Made by a program: the position numbers and the translations under genes. The notes beneath the pieces were generated by a model. The model saw nothing but the letters and a program-made list of their open reading frames with translations, did not search any database and was not told the origin of the DNA. From contig JAFGTT010000027.1 of the NCBI GenBank assembly GCA_016933955.1, forward strand, positions 124,001 to 188,000: DNA of 64,000 nucleotides, read 5' to 3'. Position 1 is the first letter of the stretch, and each line of letters starts with the position of its first letter. This stretch comes from Candidatus Zixiibacteriota bacterium (GTDB lineage: Bacteria; Zixibacteria; MSB-5A5; GN15; PGXB01). Below, piece after piece: positions 35,077 through 44,654 of the stretch.

Positions 35077-37809
35077 TTACTTGGCCTCGAGCCAGTTTTG
35101 ACCCACCCCTATATCCGCCACCACCGGCACTTTCAATTCGACGGCCTGTTCCATACCACGGCGGACAATTTCCTTGAGTTCATCTATTTCATCAACGGGC
35201 GCATCGAAAATTAATTCATCGTGAACCTGAAGAATCATCCTCGATTTCATTTTGGCCAGTTTATTATGAATCCGAATCATAGCCACCTTGATCATATCCG
35301 CGGCCGTCCCCTGAATCGGCGTATTTATGGCCGTTCGCTCGGCGAATTGCCGAACCTGGAAATTTTTGGCATTTATCTCAGGTAAATAACGAATCCGGTT
35401 AAACAAGGTCGTTACAAAGCCATCACGGCGGGCCCTTTCAATAGTCTCATCCATATATTTCTTGATCCCGGGATAGCGCGAAAAATAGGTCTCGATAAAT
35501 TCCTTCGACTGGGTAATATCCAGCTCCGTCTGCATCGACAGGCCATAGGCGCTGACTCCGTAAATGACTGCGAAATTGGCCGTTTTGGCGGCCCGACGCA
35601 TCTCCGGCGTAATTTTATCCAGCGCGACACTAAACACTTCGGCCGCCGTGCGGGCATGAATATCTTCCCGGTTTTTAAAGGCCTCTATCAGCTTTTTATC
35701 CTCGGAAAAATGGGCCAGAATACGCAACTCTATCTGTGAATAATCGGCCACCATCAGGCGATGATTTTCATCGCGGGGAATAAAGGCTTTCCTGATTCGG
35801 CGGCCGATTTCCGTCCGCACCGGGATGTTCTGGAGATTGGGGTCGGTCGATGATAATCTTCCGGTCGCGGCGATGGTCTGATTGAACGAGGTATGAACCC
35901 GGCCTGTTTTCTTTCGGATCAACAGCGGGATGGCATCGACATAGGTGTTTTTCAGCTTGGTCAATTGCCTGTAATCAAGGATCAATCGAGGTAAATCATG
36001 TATTTGAGCCAATTCCTCAAGAACCTTTACATCGGTCGAATAACCCGTTTTCTTGGCCGTTTTACCCTTTGTAGGTAGATTGAGTTTCTCAAAAAGAATG
36101 TGGGATAGTTGCTGAGTGGAATTAATATTGAATTCCCCTCCGGCCTCGGTATAAATATCAGCCGTCAATTTTTCCAGCTGCCCCTCGAGTTCTTTGGAAA
36201 AATCCCTGAGATAATCGGCTTCAACCCGGACTCCTTCTTCTTCCATTGCGGCCAGAACCCTGATTAGCGGCAATTCAATATTATAATATAGATCATGAAG
36301 TTTTAGTTCGTCGATTTTCGGAGCCAGAACTCCCCGCAGACGATAAGTATAATCGGCATCCTCGGCGGAGTAGAAAGTGGCTTTGTCAACATCCACCGTC
36401 GCAAACGATTTTTGTTTTTTACCGCTCCCGATTAATTCCGTGATTGGCTGCATGGTATAATTGAAATGTTCGAAAGCCAGGGCATCAAGGCTGTTCTGGC
36501 GGCCGGTTGGATTGACAACATAGGAAGCCAGCATAGTATCGAATGAAATCGGATCAATCTCCAGTCCGGCCCGGTGAAAAACCTCCAGATCGTATTTAAT
36601 ATTTTGACCGATCTTTTGCACTTTCCGGTCAGTGAGTAACTTCTTGAGTAATTCAAAAGCTTTTTCCCGAGGCAGATTCCGCTTTATATCATCATGGCCA
36701 ACGGGAATATAATAAGCCTTGCCGGCCGCGCCGCAGAGTGATACGCCGACCAGATCGGCGTCAAGAGAATTAAGCGAACTTGTTTCCGTATCAACCGCAA
36801 TTTCCTTTTTCTTCGATAATTCATCGATTACCCGCTTTAATTCATCCGGATTATCGATACACCTGTAATCTGCTTCTCTTCTGGATTGGCCGTCTGACGT
36901 CTGTGATGCCTGGTAGAATAAATCCAGCCGTCCGGTCTGCTTGGCCAGTTCATTAAGTAAACCGACAAATTCCATCTCCATGAAAAATTTTTTGGCCTTT
37001 TCGAAATCGATCTCTCCCCTTTTAAGATTCTTAAGGTCGAATTCAATCGGCACGGCGGTATCAATCGTCACCAGACGGCGTGATAGATGCGCTTCTTCAA
37101 TATGATCCGAAATCTTCTTCCGGACCCCTTTGGCCTTAATTTTATCTATGGAATCAAGAATCTGATCGAGACTGTCGAATTCCTCCAGAAGTGATATGGC
37201 TGTTTTGGGACCGATTCCCGCCACACCGGGGACATTATCCGAGGAATCGCCCATCAGGGCCAGCATATCAATTACTTTTTCAGGCGGTACCCCGAACTTC
37301 TCCTTTACACCCTCAGAATTCAGTTTTTCCGGTGGAGATGAACCGCGCTGGGGATTGTAGATTTTCACCCGGTCATTGACCAACTGAAACATATCCTTAT
37401 CCCCGGAGACAATCCAAACATCCATCCCCTTTTTCTCGGCGGCGCGGGCCAGCGTTCCGATAATATCGTCGGCCTCATAACCCTCCATCTCCAGGGATGG
37501 AAGTTCCAGGGCCTCTGTCGCCTCGCGGATACGCGGCAATTGCAACACCAAATCATCGGGCATCTTGGCCCGGGTCGATTTATAATCAGGATACATTTGG
37601 TGCCGGAAAGTCGGCGCCTTGGTATCGAATACCACCGCGAAATAATCGGGCTTCTCATCCTTGATAACTTTCAAGATGGAATTGAGAAACCCATATGTGG
37701 CCGAAGTGTTTTCACCTTTGGAATTTATCAGGGGATTCCGGATAAAGGCAAAATAGGCCCGATAGAATATGGCCGAACCATCCACCAGATAAAGGCTTTT
37801 GCCATTCAT
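35077..37809 (-). CDS. polA: DNA polymerase I
   Basis: The 910-residue product has all three Pol I domains. The 5'-3' exonuclease shows 'GYEADDIIGTLARAAEKKG', 'SGDKDMFQLV' and 'MGDSSDNVPGVAGIGPKTA'. The 3'-5' proofreading domain has intact acidic residues ('EIAVDTETSSLNSLDADL', 'GQNIKYDLEVF', 'YSAEDADYTYRL'). The polymerase domain shows 'DYSQIELRILAHFSED' near residue 688, 'KTANFAVIYGVSAYGLS' and 'QVHDELIFDAP' near residue 862. The ATG overlaps the nadD stop (ATGA). It repairs DNA and removes RNA primers in the cytoplasm. Confidence 0.96.
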   Translation of the reverse strand: MNGKSLYLVDGSAIFYRAYFAFIRNPLINSKGENTSATYGFLNSILKVIKDEKPDYFAVVFDTKAPTFRHQMYPDYKSTRAKMPDDLVLQLPRIREATEALELPSLEMEGYEADDIIGTLARAAEKKGMDVWIVSGDKDMFQLVNDRVKIYNPQRGSSPPEKLNSEGVKEKFGVPPEKVIDMLALMGDSSDNVPGVAGIGPKTAISLLEEFDSLDQILDSIDKIKAKGVRKKISDHIEEAHLSRRLVTIDTAVPIEFDLKNLKRGEIDFEKAKKFFMEMEFVGLLNELAKQTGRLDLFYQASQTSDGQSRREADYRCIDNPDELKRVIDELSKKKEIAVDTETSSLNSLDADLVGVSLCGAAGKAYYIPVGHDDIKRNLPREKAFELLKKLLTDRKVQKIGQNIKYDLEVFHRAGLEIDPISFDTMLASYVVNPTGRQNSLDALAFEHFNYTMQPITELIGSGKKQKSFATVDVDKATFYSAEDADYTYRLRGVLAPKIDELKLHDLYYNIELPLIRVLAAMEEEGVRVEADYLRDFSKELEGQLEKLTADIYTEAGGEFNINSTQQLSHILFEKLNLPTKGKTAKKTGYSTDVKVLEELAQIHDLPRLILDYRQLTKLKNTYVDAIPLLIRKKTGRVHTSFNQTIAATGRLSSTDPNLQNIPVRTEIGRRIRKAFIPRDENHRLMVADYSQIELRILAHFSEDKKLIEAFKNREDIHARTAAEVFSVALDKITPEMRRAAKTANFAVIYGVSAYGLSMQTELDITQSKEFIETYFSRYPGIKKYMDETIERARRDGFVTTLFNRIRYLPEINAKNFQVRQFAERTAINTPIQGTAADMIKVAMIRIHNKLAKMKSRMILQVHDELIFDAPVDEIDELKEIVRRGMEQAVELKVPVVADIGVGQNWLEAK

Positions 37810-38414
37810 TGATAAAGCCTCTTGTTTTCGATATAATGGTAAACCACTTCCGGCACAAAATACCGAATCGACTTCCCGGATTTTATCCGTTCCCGGATCA
37901 TGGTCGAAGACAACTCCAGAAGAGGCATATCGAATATTTTAACCTGTTTGTACCATAGCGAATCTTTGCCGTCGGGTCCGAATCCGGGGCGTTTGCCGAC
38001 CACAATGTTCACTTCTTCGATTAATCTTTCCGGCTGATGCCACGAATCGAATAGATCAATATTGTCGGCTCCGAGAACCAAATACCAATCGGTGATCCGG
38101 GGATATTTCGATTTCAATAAATCTACAATATTCACAGTATACGCCGGGAGAGATAAATCCTTTTCCAGATCACTGGCCAAAAACCGTTCATTGTCGGCGA
38201 TGGCCAAACTGACCATTTCCAGGCGTTCTTCAAATGAAGCCTGAGGCTTTTTCTCCCGGTGCGGGGGATTGAAACTGACGAGAAAAAGAACCCCATCCAT
38301 GTCGAAAGCGCGCGCGGCATTTTCTGCCAGGGCCAGGTGCCCGTAATGAATGGGATCGAAAATCCCACCCATAATACCCCAGCGGCCGCCCTTATCGGGA
38401 TTCGCCCGCGGCAT
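37806..38414 (-). CDS. nadD: Nicotinate-nucleotide adenylyltransferase
   Basis: The 202-residue product makes deamido-NAD+ from nicotinate mononucleotide and ATP. It has the nucleotidyltransferase motif 'GGIFDPIHYGHLALAENAA', the family segment 'LVLGADNIDLFDSWHQPE' and the C-terminal 'LLELSSTMIRERIKSGKSIR'. The start at 38414 lies inside bamD (23-base overlap). Residues before GGIFDP ('RWGIM') form the expected first strand, which supports an upstream start rather than the internal ATG. Confidence 0.93.
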   Translation of the reverse strand: MPRANPDKGGRWGIMGGIFDPIHYGHLALAENAARAFDMDGVLFLVSFNPPHREKKPQASFEERLEMVSLAIADNERFLASDLEKDLSLPAYTVNIVDLLKSKYPRITDWYLVLGADNIDLFDSWHQPERLIEEVNIVVGKRPGFGPDGKDSLWYKQVKIFDMPLLELSSTMIRERIKSGKSIRYFVPEVVYHYIENKRLYQ

Positions 38415-39180
38415 TTACCGTCTCCAGGGTTCGGTTGATTTTGGCGACATACTCCTCCGCCCTGGAAATCAGTTCATGGGTGGGATAAATGGTAATAAAG
38501 CTGTTGAATTTCTGAAGGGCTTCGGGATATTTGCCGTTTCTATATTGTGATTCGCCCAGCTTGAACAAGGCCGGCGGAGCATATGATGTCCCGGTATAAT
38601 TATCGATGACTTCCTGGAAATATATGGACGCCGCCCTGTAATCATACATTTTGAAATAAGTCATGCCGTTCTCATACGATTTGCGGGCCAGGATTTCTTC
38701 TCCCTCGAGAATCGAGGCCCGGGCATTTTCCGCCAGGGGCGAATCGGGATTATCCATAATAAAATCGCGAAGCATCTGGATCGCTTTCTTCAGATCTTCC
38801 TGATCCAGGGCGTAATGTTTTGGCGAATTTCTTAAATAACTTACCGCCTCCATGTACTGCGCTTCATCGACATAATCAGACTGAGGGTAATTTGACATCA
38901 ACCGGCGGAATTCTACCGCCGCCAGTTCATAATCCTCGTTTTCGAAATACGACATTCCCAGTAAATACTGAGCCGTATCCACCACCATCGATCCCGGGAA
39001 ATTAAAGATTACTTTCTGAAATCCCTCAACCGCGGTCAGCCAGTGTTTTTTATTGAATTCAGCCCGCGCCAGATCGAGTTGTTCCTCCGGGGTAGCCGCC
39101 ATTCGAACCACCCGGGGACTGCACCCGATAATAAAAGCCAGCAACACTAATCCCGTAATTATATGAATTGACTTATTCAT
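38392..39180 (-). CDS. bamD: Outer-membrane assembly lipoprotein BamD-like
   Basis: The 262-residue product is a lipoprotein (lipobox 'LAFIIGC', Cys20) with a run of TPR-like helix pairs: 'AEFNKKHWLTAVEGFQKVIF', 'DYELAAVEFRRLMSNYPQSD' and 'NGKYPEALQKFNSFITIYP'. This is the size and pattern of BamD, which helps insert beta-barrels into the outer membrane. It overlaps the preceding lytic transglycosylase gene by one base (TGATG) and the following nadD gene by 23 bases. Confidence 0.88.
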   Translation of the reverse strand: MNKSIHIITGLVLLAFIIGCSPRVVRMAATPEEQLDLARAEFNKKHWLTAVEGFQKVIFNFPGSMVVDTAQYLLGMSYFENEDYELAAVEFRRLMSNYPQSDYVDEAQYMEAVSYLRNSPKHYALDQEDLKKAIQMLRDFIMDNPDSPLAENARASILEGEEILARKSYENGMTYFKMYDYRAASIYFQEVIDNYTGTSYAPPALFKLGESQYRNGKYPEALQKFNSFITIYPTHELISRAEEYVAKINRTLETVNAAGESR

Positions 39181-39824
39181 CAGCTTTGGTATTTCTCCTT
39201 CAGCATTTTGTAGTTTTCCATGACTTTATCCAGATACGATCTCGGTAACGGTTCGTTCAGACGAACCCGGCTGCGCAGGGCGGTTTCTCCCATATTATAA
39301 GAAATCAGGGCTTTACGGACATCTTTGAATTTCAGAATCATCTCGAAAAAATGCAGCGAGCCCATCTGAATATTCAATTCCGGCTGAAACAGAGTTTTCT
39401 GATCCTCCCACTCGATTCCCATCTTGCCGGCCAGAGATCGGCCCACAAACGGCTTGATCTGCATCAGCCCCCGGGCACCCTTGGATGATACCTGGCCTCT
39501 CTTGAAGGATGACTCGGTGTAAATCATGGCCATCAGGAAAAGAGGATCATAATCATATTTGCGGCATTCCGAAAAAATGACCTCGGTCAGTTGTTTTTTC
39601 TCCTCATCATTGAATCCGATTTGAAAATCCTCGATTACCTGGAGAATCTGCAGTTTCTCTTCCAGTTCGCTGATCCGGGATTGCTGGAAATCAATCTGTT
39701 TTTCCAGGTCGAAACGGACTTTAACCAGGTAAATAATCAGGATGGATTGCGACAGGTAAATCAGAACAAAAAGCACGGCCACCGGTTTGGACAGAAAAAT
39801 TCCCAGGCGATTATATTCTACCAT
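39180..39824 (-). CDS. Membrane-anchored SLT-domain lytic transglycosylase
   Basis: The 214-residue product has one N-terminal transmembrane helix ('PVAVLFVLIYLSQSILIIYL') and a short coiled coil. A Slt domain follows, with catalytic Glu in 'MIYTESSFKRGQVSSKGARG', then 'LMQIKPFVGRSLAGKMG' and 'KALISYNMGETALRSR'. It cleaves the glycan strand of murein on the periplasmic side. It starts 2 bases after the rimO stop in the same operon. Confidence 0.9.
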   Translation of the reverse strand: MVEYNRLGIFLSKPVAVLFVLIYLSQSILIIYLVKVRFDLEKQIDFQQSRISELEEKLQILQVIEDFQIGFNDEEKKQLTEVIFSECRKYDYDPLFLMAMIYTESSFKRGQVSSKGARGLMQIKPFVGRSLAGKMGIEWEDQKTLFQPELNIQMGSLHFFEMILKFKDVRKALISYNMGETALRSRVRLNEPLPRSYLDKVMENYKMLKEKYQS

Positions 39825-39826
39825 AA

Positions 39827-41149
39827 TTACCCACCTGCCTTTTCGGCGATTAGATCATAGCCTTCGGCCATGACTATCCTGGCCTTGACAATATCCCCGA
39901 CCACCAGACCCTCGCCTTTAACATATACCTGTTGATCGATCTCAGGGCAATCCCCCATCGACCGACCCACCGCCGGGGCACCCTGCCGGATTTCGTCAAT
40001 TATAACCTTTTGTATTTTGTCAATCAAGCTAATATTTTTCTCGAAGGCAATCCCCTGCTGGAGTGACATGAGAATGTCCTGGCGTTCGGCCGCCATTCGC
40101 GCGGAAGGCCGCCGGCCCATTTTAACCGCCGCGGTTCCCTCTTCGGGAGAATAGGCAAAGACTCCCAACCGATTGAATTTGAAAGATTCCATGAATTCAT
40201 GCAATTCTTCAAAATCCCGTTCTGTTTCTCCGGGAAATCCGGTTATGAAGGTAGTCCGAATAATATTCTCCGCCGAGGCCTGCCTGATTTTCTCAAGCAG
40301 GTTTTCAATCTCCCGACGGGTCACCCTGCGATTCATCTTTTTCAGAATTTTGTCACTGACATGTTGCAACGGGATATCGAAATAGCCCAGGACCTTAGCC
40401 GAACCTGTCAGGTAATCAATTAATTGCTTGGTAACGGCCTCGGGATGAAGGTACATCAGCCTGATCCATTCCACCCCCGCCACTTTCTCCAGAGCTTTGA
40501 GAAGATCTATAATATCAGTGCCGTCCTTTGAATCGCGACCATATCCCGAACCTTCCTGAGAGACAAGGATCAGCTCTTTCTTGCCCCGTGAAGCCAGCAG
40601 TTGTGCCTCATCAATTATTTCTCTGATTGGCCGACTTCGGTAACGTCCCCGGATATACGGAATGGCGCAATAGGCGCAATAACGATCGCAACCCTCGGCG
40701 ATTTTCAGATAGGCATAGGGGTAGCTTTCCTCGACATATCGAATATCCCCGGAAGTGTATGTTAATTCGGAAGCAGGGTCTCTTACCAGATAACCTCCGG
40801 TCAAATTGCTGTCAAGCCGCTCAATCAGGGCCTCGATCTTACCCAATCCGAAAAATCCATCGACACCGGGAATATCCCTTTGTAAATCCTCTCCGTAGCG
40901 TTGCGACAAACACCCGGTAACAAAAAGCTTCTTGATCCTCCCCCGCTTTTTCTGCTCCTCAAATTGCAAAATCTCAGCGATTGATTCCTCCTTGGCCGGA
41001 AGAATAAAACCGCAGGTGTTGACAATAATCGCTTCGGCTCCTTCAGAATCAGCTACCAGTTCATGGCCCAGTTGTACCAGGCGTCCAGCCAGATAATCGC
41101 CATCGACATCATTCTTGGGACAACCCAGCTTTTTTATATAGAATTTCAT
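39827..41149 (-). CDS. rimO: Ribosomal protein S12 methylthiotransferase RimO
   Basis: The 440-residue product has the MTTase N-terminal domain with three cysteines ('LGCPKNDVDGDYLAGRL', 'IIVNTCGFILPAKEESI', 'VTGCLSQRYGEDL'). The radical-SAM motif CxxxCxxC follows ('EGCDRYCAYCAIPYIRGRYR', near residue 153), and then a C-terminal TRAM domain. The 'LGCPKN' start and 'PGVDGFFG' favour RimO over MiaB. The enzyme methylthiolates an aspartate of ribosomal protein S12. It starts 4 bases after the lolA-like stop. Confidence 0.92.
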   Translation of the reverse strand: MKFYIKKLGCPKNDVDGDYLAGRLVQLGHELVADSEGAEAIIVNTCGFILPAKEESIAEILQFEEQKKRGRIKKLFVTGCLSQRYGEDLQRDIPGVDGFFGLGKIEALIERLDSNLTGGYLVRDPASELTYTSGDIRYVEESYPYAYLKIAEGCDRYCAYCAIPYIRGRYRSRPIREIIDEAQLLASRGKKELILVSQEGSGYGRDSKDGTDIIDLLKALEKVAGVEWIRLMYLHPEAVTKQLIDYLTGSAKVLGYFDIPLQHVSDKILKKMNRRVTRREIENLLEKIRQASAENIIRTTFITGFPGETERDFEELHEFMESFKFNRLGVFAYSPEEGTAAVKMGRRPSARMAAERQDILMSLQQGIAFEKNISLIDKIQKVIIDEIRQGAPAVGRSMGDCPEIDQQVYVKGEGLVVGDIVKARIVMAEGYDLIAEKAGG

Positions 41150-41153
41150 GGAA

Positions 41154-41768
41154 TCAGAGCAGTTCGATGACTTCTACTGAATCAGGCAGACGCAAATTGA
41201 AAATATCGTCATCGATGGAATCGTAGAATGTTTCTTTCAAAATATTGATCCGGTTCAAATCACCGTTGAGATCGAAGTATTCGATAGAGGCCGGAGATTT
41301 CTTATCAATTGAAATGGTCAGGGAATCCGGCGGTTGCATCCCGCACTCCGGGATTTTCGTCAAACGATACTTACCGGGGATGTTTGATTTTTCGGTTTTA
41401 TAGCAGTGATCGAAATCCTTTATAAAAGACAGCTGATTTTCGAAATATTCGCCTTCCTTAAGGCAATCCAGCGTGACCTGGGCATTCTCGGCCGAATATT
41501 CCCGGATACAGGTGCCGTCAAAAAGGTAAAAATCATCATTGATATCGGCCCGATATCGGTCATCCGAGGCGATAGTGATTTCTCCCCTGGAGGTATCAAT
41601 TTCATCGAAAACATCTGAAACCACCACAATTTCGACCTCAAGTTGGATCATCGCCGCCCTGGAATATTCCTGTTTCTTCATCTCCAGAGGATCCCCGGTT
41701 TCCGCATCCACCAGCGATAATAGCGGCAGGAGTATCAGTCCGAATATCCTTATTATGGTTTTGATCAT
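41154..41768 (-). CDS. lolA: LolA-like outer-membrane lipoprotein carrier
   Basis: The 204-residue product has a signal peptide (IIRIFGLILLPLLSLVDA) and an alternating beta-strand pattern: 'RGEITIASDDRYRADINDD', 'FYLFDGTCIREYSAENAQVT' and 'PASIEYFDLNGDLNRINI'. This fits LolA in size, order and location next to ftsK, a neighbour seen in many genomes. Sequence similarity is weak, so the assignment rests on layout as well as pattern. Its role would be to carry lipoproteins through the periplasm. Confidence 0.7.
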   Translation of the reverse strand: MIKTIIRIFGLILLPLLSLVDAETGDPLEMKKQEYSRAAMIQLEVEIVVVSDVFDEIDTSRGEITIASDDRYRADINDDFYLFDGTCIREYSAENAQVTLDCLKEGEYFENQLSFIKDFDHCYKTEKSNIPGKYRLTKIPECGMQPPDSLTISIDKKSPASIEYFDLNGDLNRINILKETFYDSIDDDIFNLRLPDSVEVIELL

Positions 41769-41791
41769 ATTGATTTATACGCCGTGGGGAA

Positions 41792-44110
41792 TCAGGAGTT
41801 CGAATCGGTTAAGGATCTCGAAGACATCAATTTCTCAAGATACGAGCTGTCCACCAGCACCTCTCGGGCCTTACTGCCGTCATATTTGGAGACCACCCCG
41901 GCCTCCTCCAGTTGATCGATCAGCCGGGCCGCCCGCTGATAACCGATTCCCAGTTTTCTCTGTAACAGCGAGACTGAGCCCTGTTTATGGCGAATAACCG
42001 TTTGAGCGGCCTCAATAAACACCGGATCACTCATATCCACATCCTGCATTTCATCATCATCATCGGGCTCCGCCCGGCCCTCGGTCTTCTCCACTTTGGG
42101 GAACTGGTCGGTGATAAATTTGACCAACCCGGCTGTCTCTTCGCTGGAGATATAGGCCCCGTGAAGCCGGATCGGTTCCGGCTGACCGGTCTGCAGAAAC
42201 AACATATCGCCGTTTCCGAGCAGTTTTTCGGCTCCATTACCATCGAGAATGGTTCGGGAATCGACTTTGGTCGCCACCTGGAAACCGATTCGCGCCGAGA
42301 AATTGGCCTTGATTAGGCCGGTGATAACATCGACCGAGGGCCGCTGGGTGGCCAGCACCAGGTGTATCCCAACCGCCCGGGCCATCTGGGCCAGGCGGGT
42401 AATCAGCATTTCTATCCGCGATGATGACGCGGCCATCATCATATCCGCCAGTTCATCGACAATAATGACAATATAGGGGATGCGCTCCTCCGGGTTTTTC
42501 TGGCGGGCGTTGAAATCAGTTATATTTCTTACTGCCACCGCCGCCAGTTTTTTGTACCGGTTTTCCATCTCCACCACTGCATCCGAGAGGACCTTTTCGG
42601 CGCGCTTGGCATTGGTCACTACCGGCCGGCCCAGGTGAGGAATCCCGGCATAAACCGACAATTCCAGCATCTTGGGATCGATAAAAATGAATTTCAATTC
42701 TCGGGGATGCAGGCGATATATAAGTGATGTTATCAGGGCATTGATGCATACCGATTTTCCCGAGCCGGTCGCCCCCGCGATCAACAGGTGCGGCATTCTG
42801 GCCAGGTCGGTGACAAAGGGCCGTCCCGATATCGTCTTCCCCAAGGCCAGCGGCAACTGCACCCGTTTGTCGGAATAGATCTCTGAGGCAATAATCTCTT
42901 TTAAATAGACCATCCGGGCTTTCCGATTGGGAATTTCTATTCCAACCGCCGCCTTGCCCGGTATCGGAGCGACAATCCGAACCCGTTTGGCCTGCAGGGC
43001 CAAGGCCAGGTCGTCCGACAGGTTGACAATCTGATTAACCTTGATGCCCGCGGCCGGCTTGAATTCAAAACGGGTAATTACCGGACCGGGATATTTCTCG
43101 ATATTCCCCTGAATCGAGACATGAAATGTTTCCAGAGTATCCTTGAGCGATCGGGCCGTGAAAGCCAGTTCATCGGGACTGACCGATGGACCATTGACCG
43201 GATTATCACTCAGCAAATCGAGTCCCGGGAAGACATAATCTTTGGTTTCCCGACCGACCGGAACGGTCGGTGTTTTAAGTTTGAGCCTGCGGGCCGAGTC
43301 TTTTTTCCCGGTTCGTTCCTGCTTGCGCTTCCCGGTGGCCGTACCAACATCTCCCGATAATTCGATTTCCTCTTCGATTTCACTCATATCAGGATCGACC
43401 AGCTCATCACCAATATTATCATCCGTTGTATAATCAGCTCCCGGGGATTTTTCCGGTAATTTGAACCGAAATATGGATAAAAGCCCTCCGGGGACCTTTC
43501 TTATCCCGGCCCAGGTCAAATGAACTATTCCCGAAGGTGTCATAAGGGTCGGAAGTTTCAACCTGGCTCTTAAACCGGGATAGGCAAAACCCATAATTAC
43601 CAGTCCGGCCATAATCGCCGCCCCCATAATCAGAATCGATCCGATCCGGCCGAAAATCTTCACAATCAGAACTGTCAGATAATAAAACAAACACCCACCA
43701 TTGACCCCGGTATAACCGGCGGTATAATCGACCTCGGTAATGATATAAACGTTGGCAATCATAGTGATCAGGGCGCAGGCGGCCGTCACGAAAATCAAGG
43801 CCGGCTTTATCCGAGCCCGCCATCCAAAATCAAGTAGCCGAAAAGCCAGCATGACCAGAAAAGGCGGTATGAATATGGATAACCAGCCGAAAAAGATAAA
43901 AAAGAGGTATGAGGAAAGAGCCCCGATTATTCCCACCTGGTTTTGATAATCGATTTCCCAGGGATTATCGAAATCAGTTATCCGTCGGTCATCCCAGCCC
44001 GAGTGAGTCACCAGTGAAGTCAGGATCAACACCGACAATAAAATCAGAAGAATCCCGAGAATTTTTCTTTTTTTGCCGTTGGTTGTCTCTTTTTTACTCC
44101 GTCTTGCCAT
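41792..44110 (-). CDS. ftsK: DNA translocase FtsK/SpoIIIE
   Basis: The 772-residue product has four N-terminal transmembrane helices, a charged linker (about residues 240-310) and a motor domain. The motor shows Walker A 'LLIAGATGSGKSVCINALI' near residue 447, Walker B 'IVIIVDELADMMM' and 'LVLATQRPSVDVITGLIKAN'. A gamma winged-helix domain ends the protein ('GSVSLLQRKLGIGYQRAARL'). It pumps DNA during chromosome segregation at division. The ATG at 44110 begins MARRSKKE. A terminator of the upstream HU gene ends 63 bases away. Confidence 0.95.
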   Translation of the reverse strand: MARRSKKETTNGKKRKILGILLILLSVLILTSLVTHSGWDDRRITDFDNPWEIDYQNQVGIIGALSSYLFFIFFGWLSIFIPPFLVMLAFRLLDFGWRARIKPALIFVTAACALITMIANVYIITEVDYTAGYTGVNGGCLFYYLTVLIVKIFGRIGSILIMGAAIMAGLVIMGFAYPGLRARLKLPTLMTPSGIVHLTWAGIRKVPGGLLSIFRFKLPEKSPGADYTTDDNIGDELVDPDMSEIEEEIELSGDVGTATGKRKQERTGKKDSARRLKLKTPTVPVGRETKDYVFPGLDLLSDNPVNGPSVSPDELAFTARSLKDTLETFHVSIQGNIEKYPGPVITRFEFKPAAGIKVNQIVNLSDDLALALQAKRVRIVAPIPGKAAVGIEIPNRKARMVYLKEIIASEIYSDKRVQLPLALGKTISGRPFVTDLARMPHLLIAGATGSGKSVCINALITSLIYRLHPRELKFIFIDPKMLELSVYAGIPHLGRPVVTNAKRAEKVLSDAVVEMENRYKKLAAVAVRNITDFNARQKNPEERIPYIVIIVDELADMMMAASSSRIEMLITRLAQMARAVGIHLVLATQRPSVDVITGLIKANFSARIGFQVATKVDSRTILDGNGAEKLLGNGDMLFLQTGQPEPIRLHGAYISSEETAGLVKFITDQFPKVEKTEGRAEPDDDDEMQDVDMSDPVFIEAAQTVIRHKQGSVSLLQRKLGIGYQRAARLIDQLEEAGVVSKYDGSKAREVLVDSSYLEKLMSSRSLTDSNS

Positions 44111-44173
44111 AAATCAAAAACCTGTGTTTAGAATATCAAGTTATACTATGCCGCATGACAGGTCAACCAAAAT

Positions 44174-44205
44174 AAAAAAAGGCAGAGAGAGTTGTTCTCT
44201 GCCTT
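44174..44205 (-). terminator. Rho-independent terminator after the HU gene
   Basis: On the minus strand AAGGCAGAGA and TCTCTGCCTT form a 10-bp stem, followed by a T-run (plus-strand A-run at 44174-44180). Confidence 0.85.
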
Positions 44206-44228
44206 ATCGCTTTGAAACAGTATGGCGG

Positions 44229-44504
44229 CTATTTCTTAACAGCCTCCTTGAGGGCTTTACCGGCGCGGAAATGCGGGACTTTGCTGGCCGGGATATTTAT
44301 CTTTTCACCGGTCTGAGGATTGCGTCCCATACGCGCCTTTCTCCTTGAAACAGAGAACGTGCCAAAGCCGACAAAGCTTACTTTCTTGCCTTTCTTCAGA
44401 TTCGTCTGAACATTCTGGAAGAAACTGTGCAATGCATCCGATGCCTGACGCTTATTGATACCGGCGTCGGTGGCGATTTTGGCAATCATTTCTTCTTTGG
44501 TCAT
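44229..44504 (-). CDS. HU-family histone-like DNA-binding protein
   Basis: The 91-residue product matches HU/IHF across its length: 'MTKEEMIAKIATDAGINKRQ', 'KKGKKVSFVGFGTFSVSRR' and 'ARMGRNPQTGEKINIPASKV', with the conserved PQTGE and the proline at the tip of the DNA-binding arm region. It binds and bends DNA as a dimer. It is flanked by terminators on both sides and is transcribed alone. Confidence 0.95.
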   Translation of the reverse strand: MTKEEMIAKIATDAGINKRQASDALHSFFQNVQTNLKKGKKVSFVGFGTFSVSRRKARMGRNPQTGEKINIPASKVPHFRAGKALKEAVKK

Positions 44505-44552
44505 AGCACAATCCTTTATGCTTTAAGTTAAAGGTTTAATGGCACTTGATAT

Positions 44553-44580
44553 AAAAAAACAGGGCCCGCCCCGGGCCTGT
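44553..44580 (-). terminator. Terminator after the LptD gene
   Basis: On the minus strand ACAGGCCCG and CGGGCCCTGT form a GC-rich stem with one bulge and a 3-base loop, followed by seven Ts. Confidence 0.75.
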
Positions 44581-44654
44581 CAACAAAAAAAATTCTTCAT
44601 ACTCAAAAAATGCCTTATTTTTGCGGCCTGGCAGATGCCTGTTGAACCATTCAA

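Noticed and set aside
44505-44585. TTGACA overlapping the LptD terminator as an HU promoter
   Set aside because: No -10 element occurs 16-18 bases downstream; the hexamer lies in the terminator stem.
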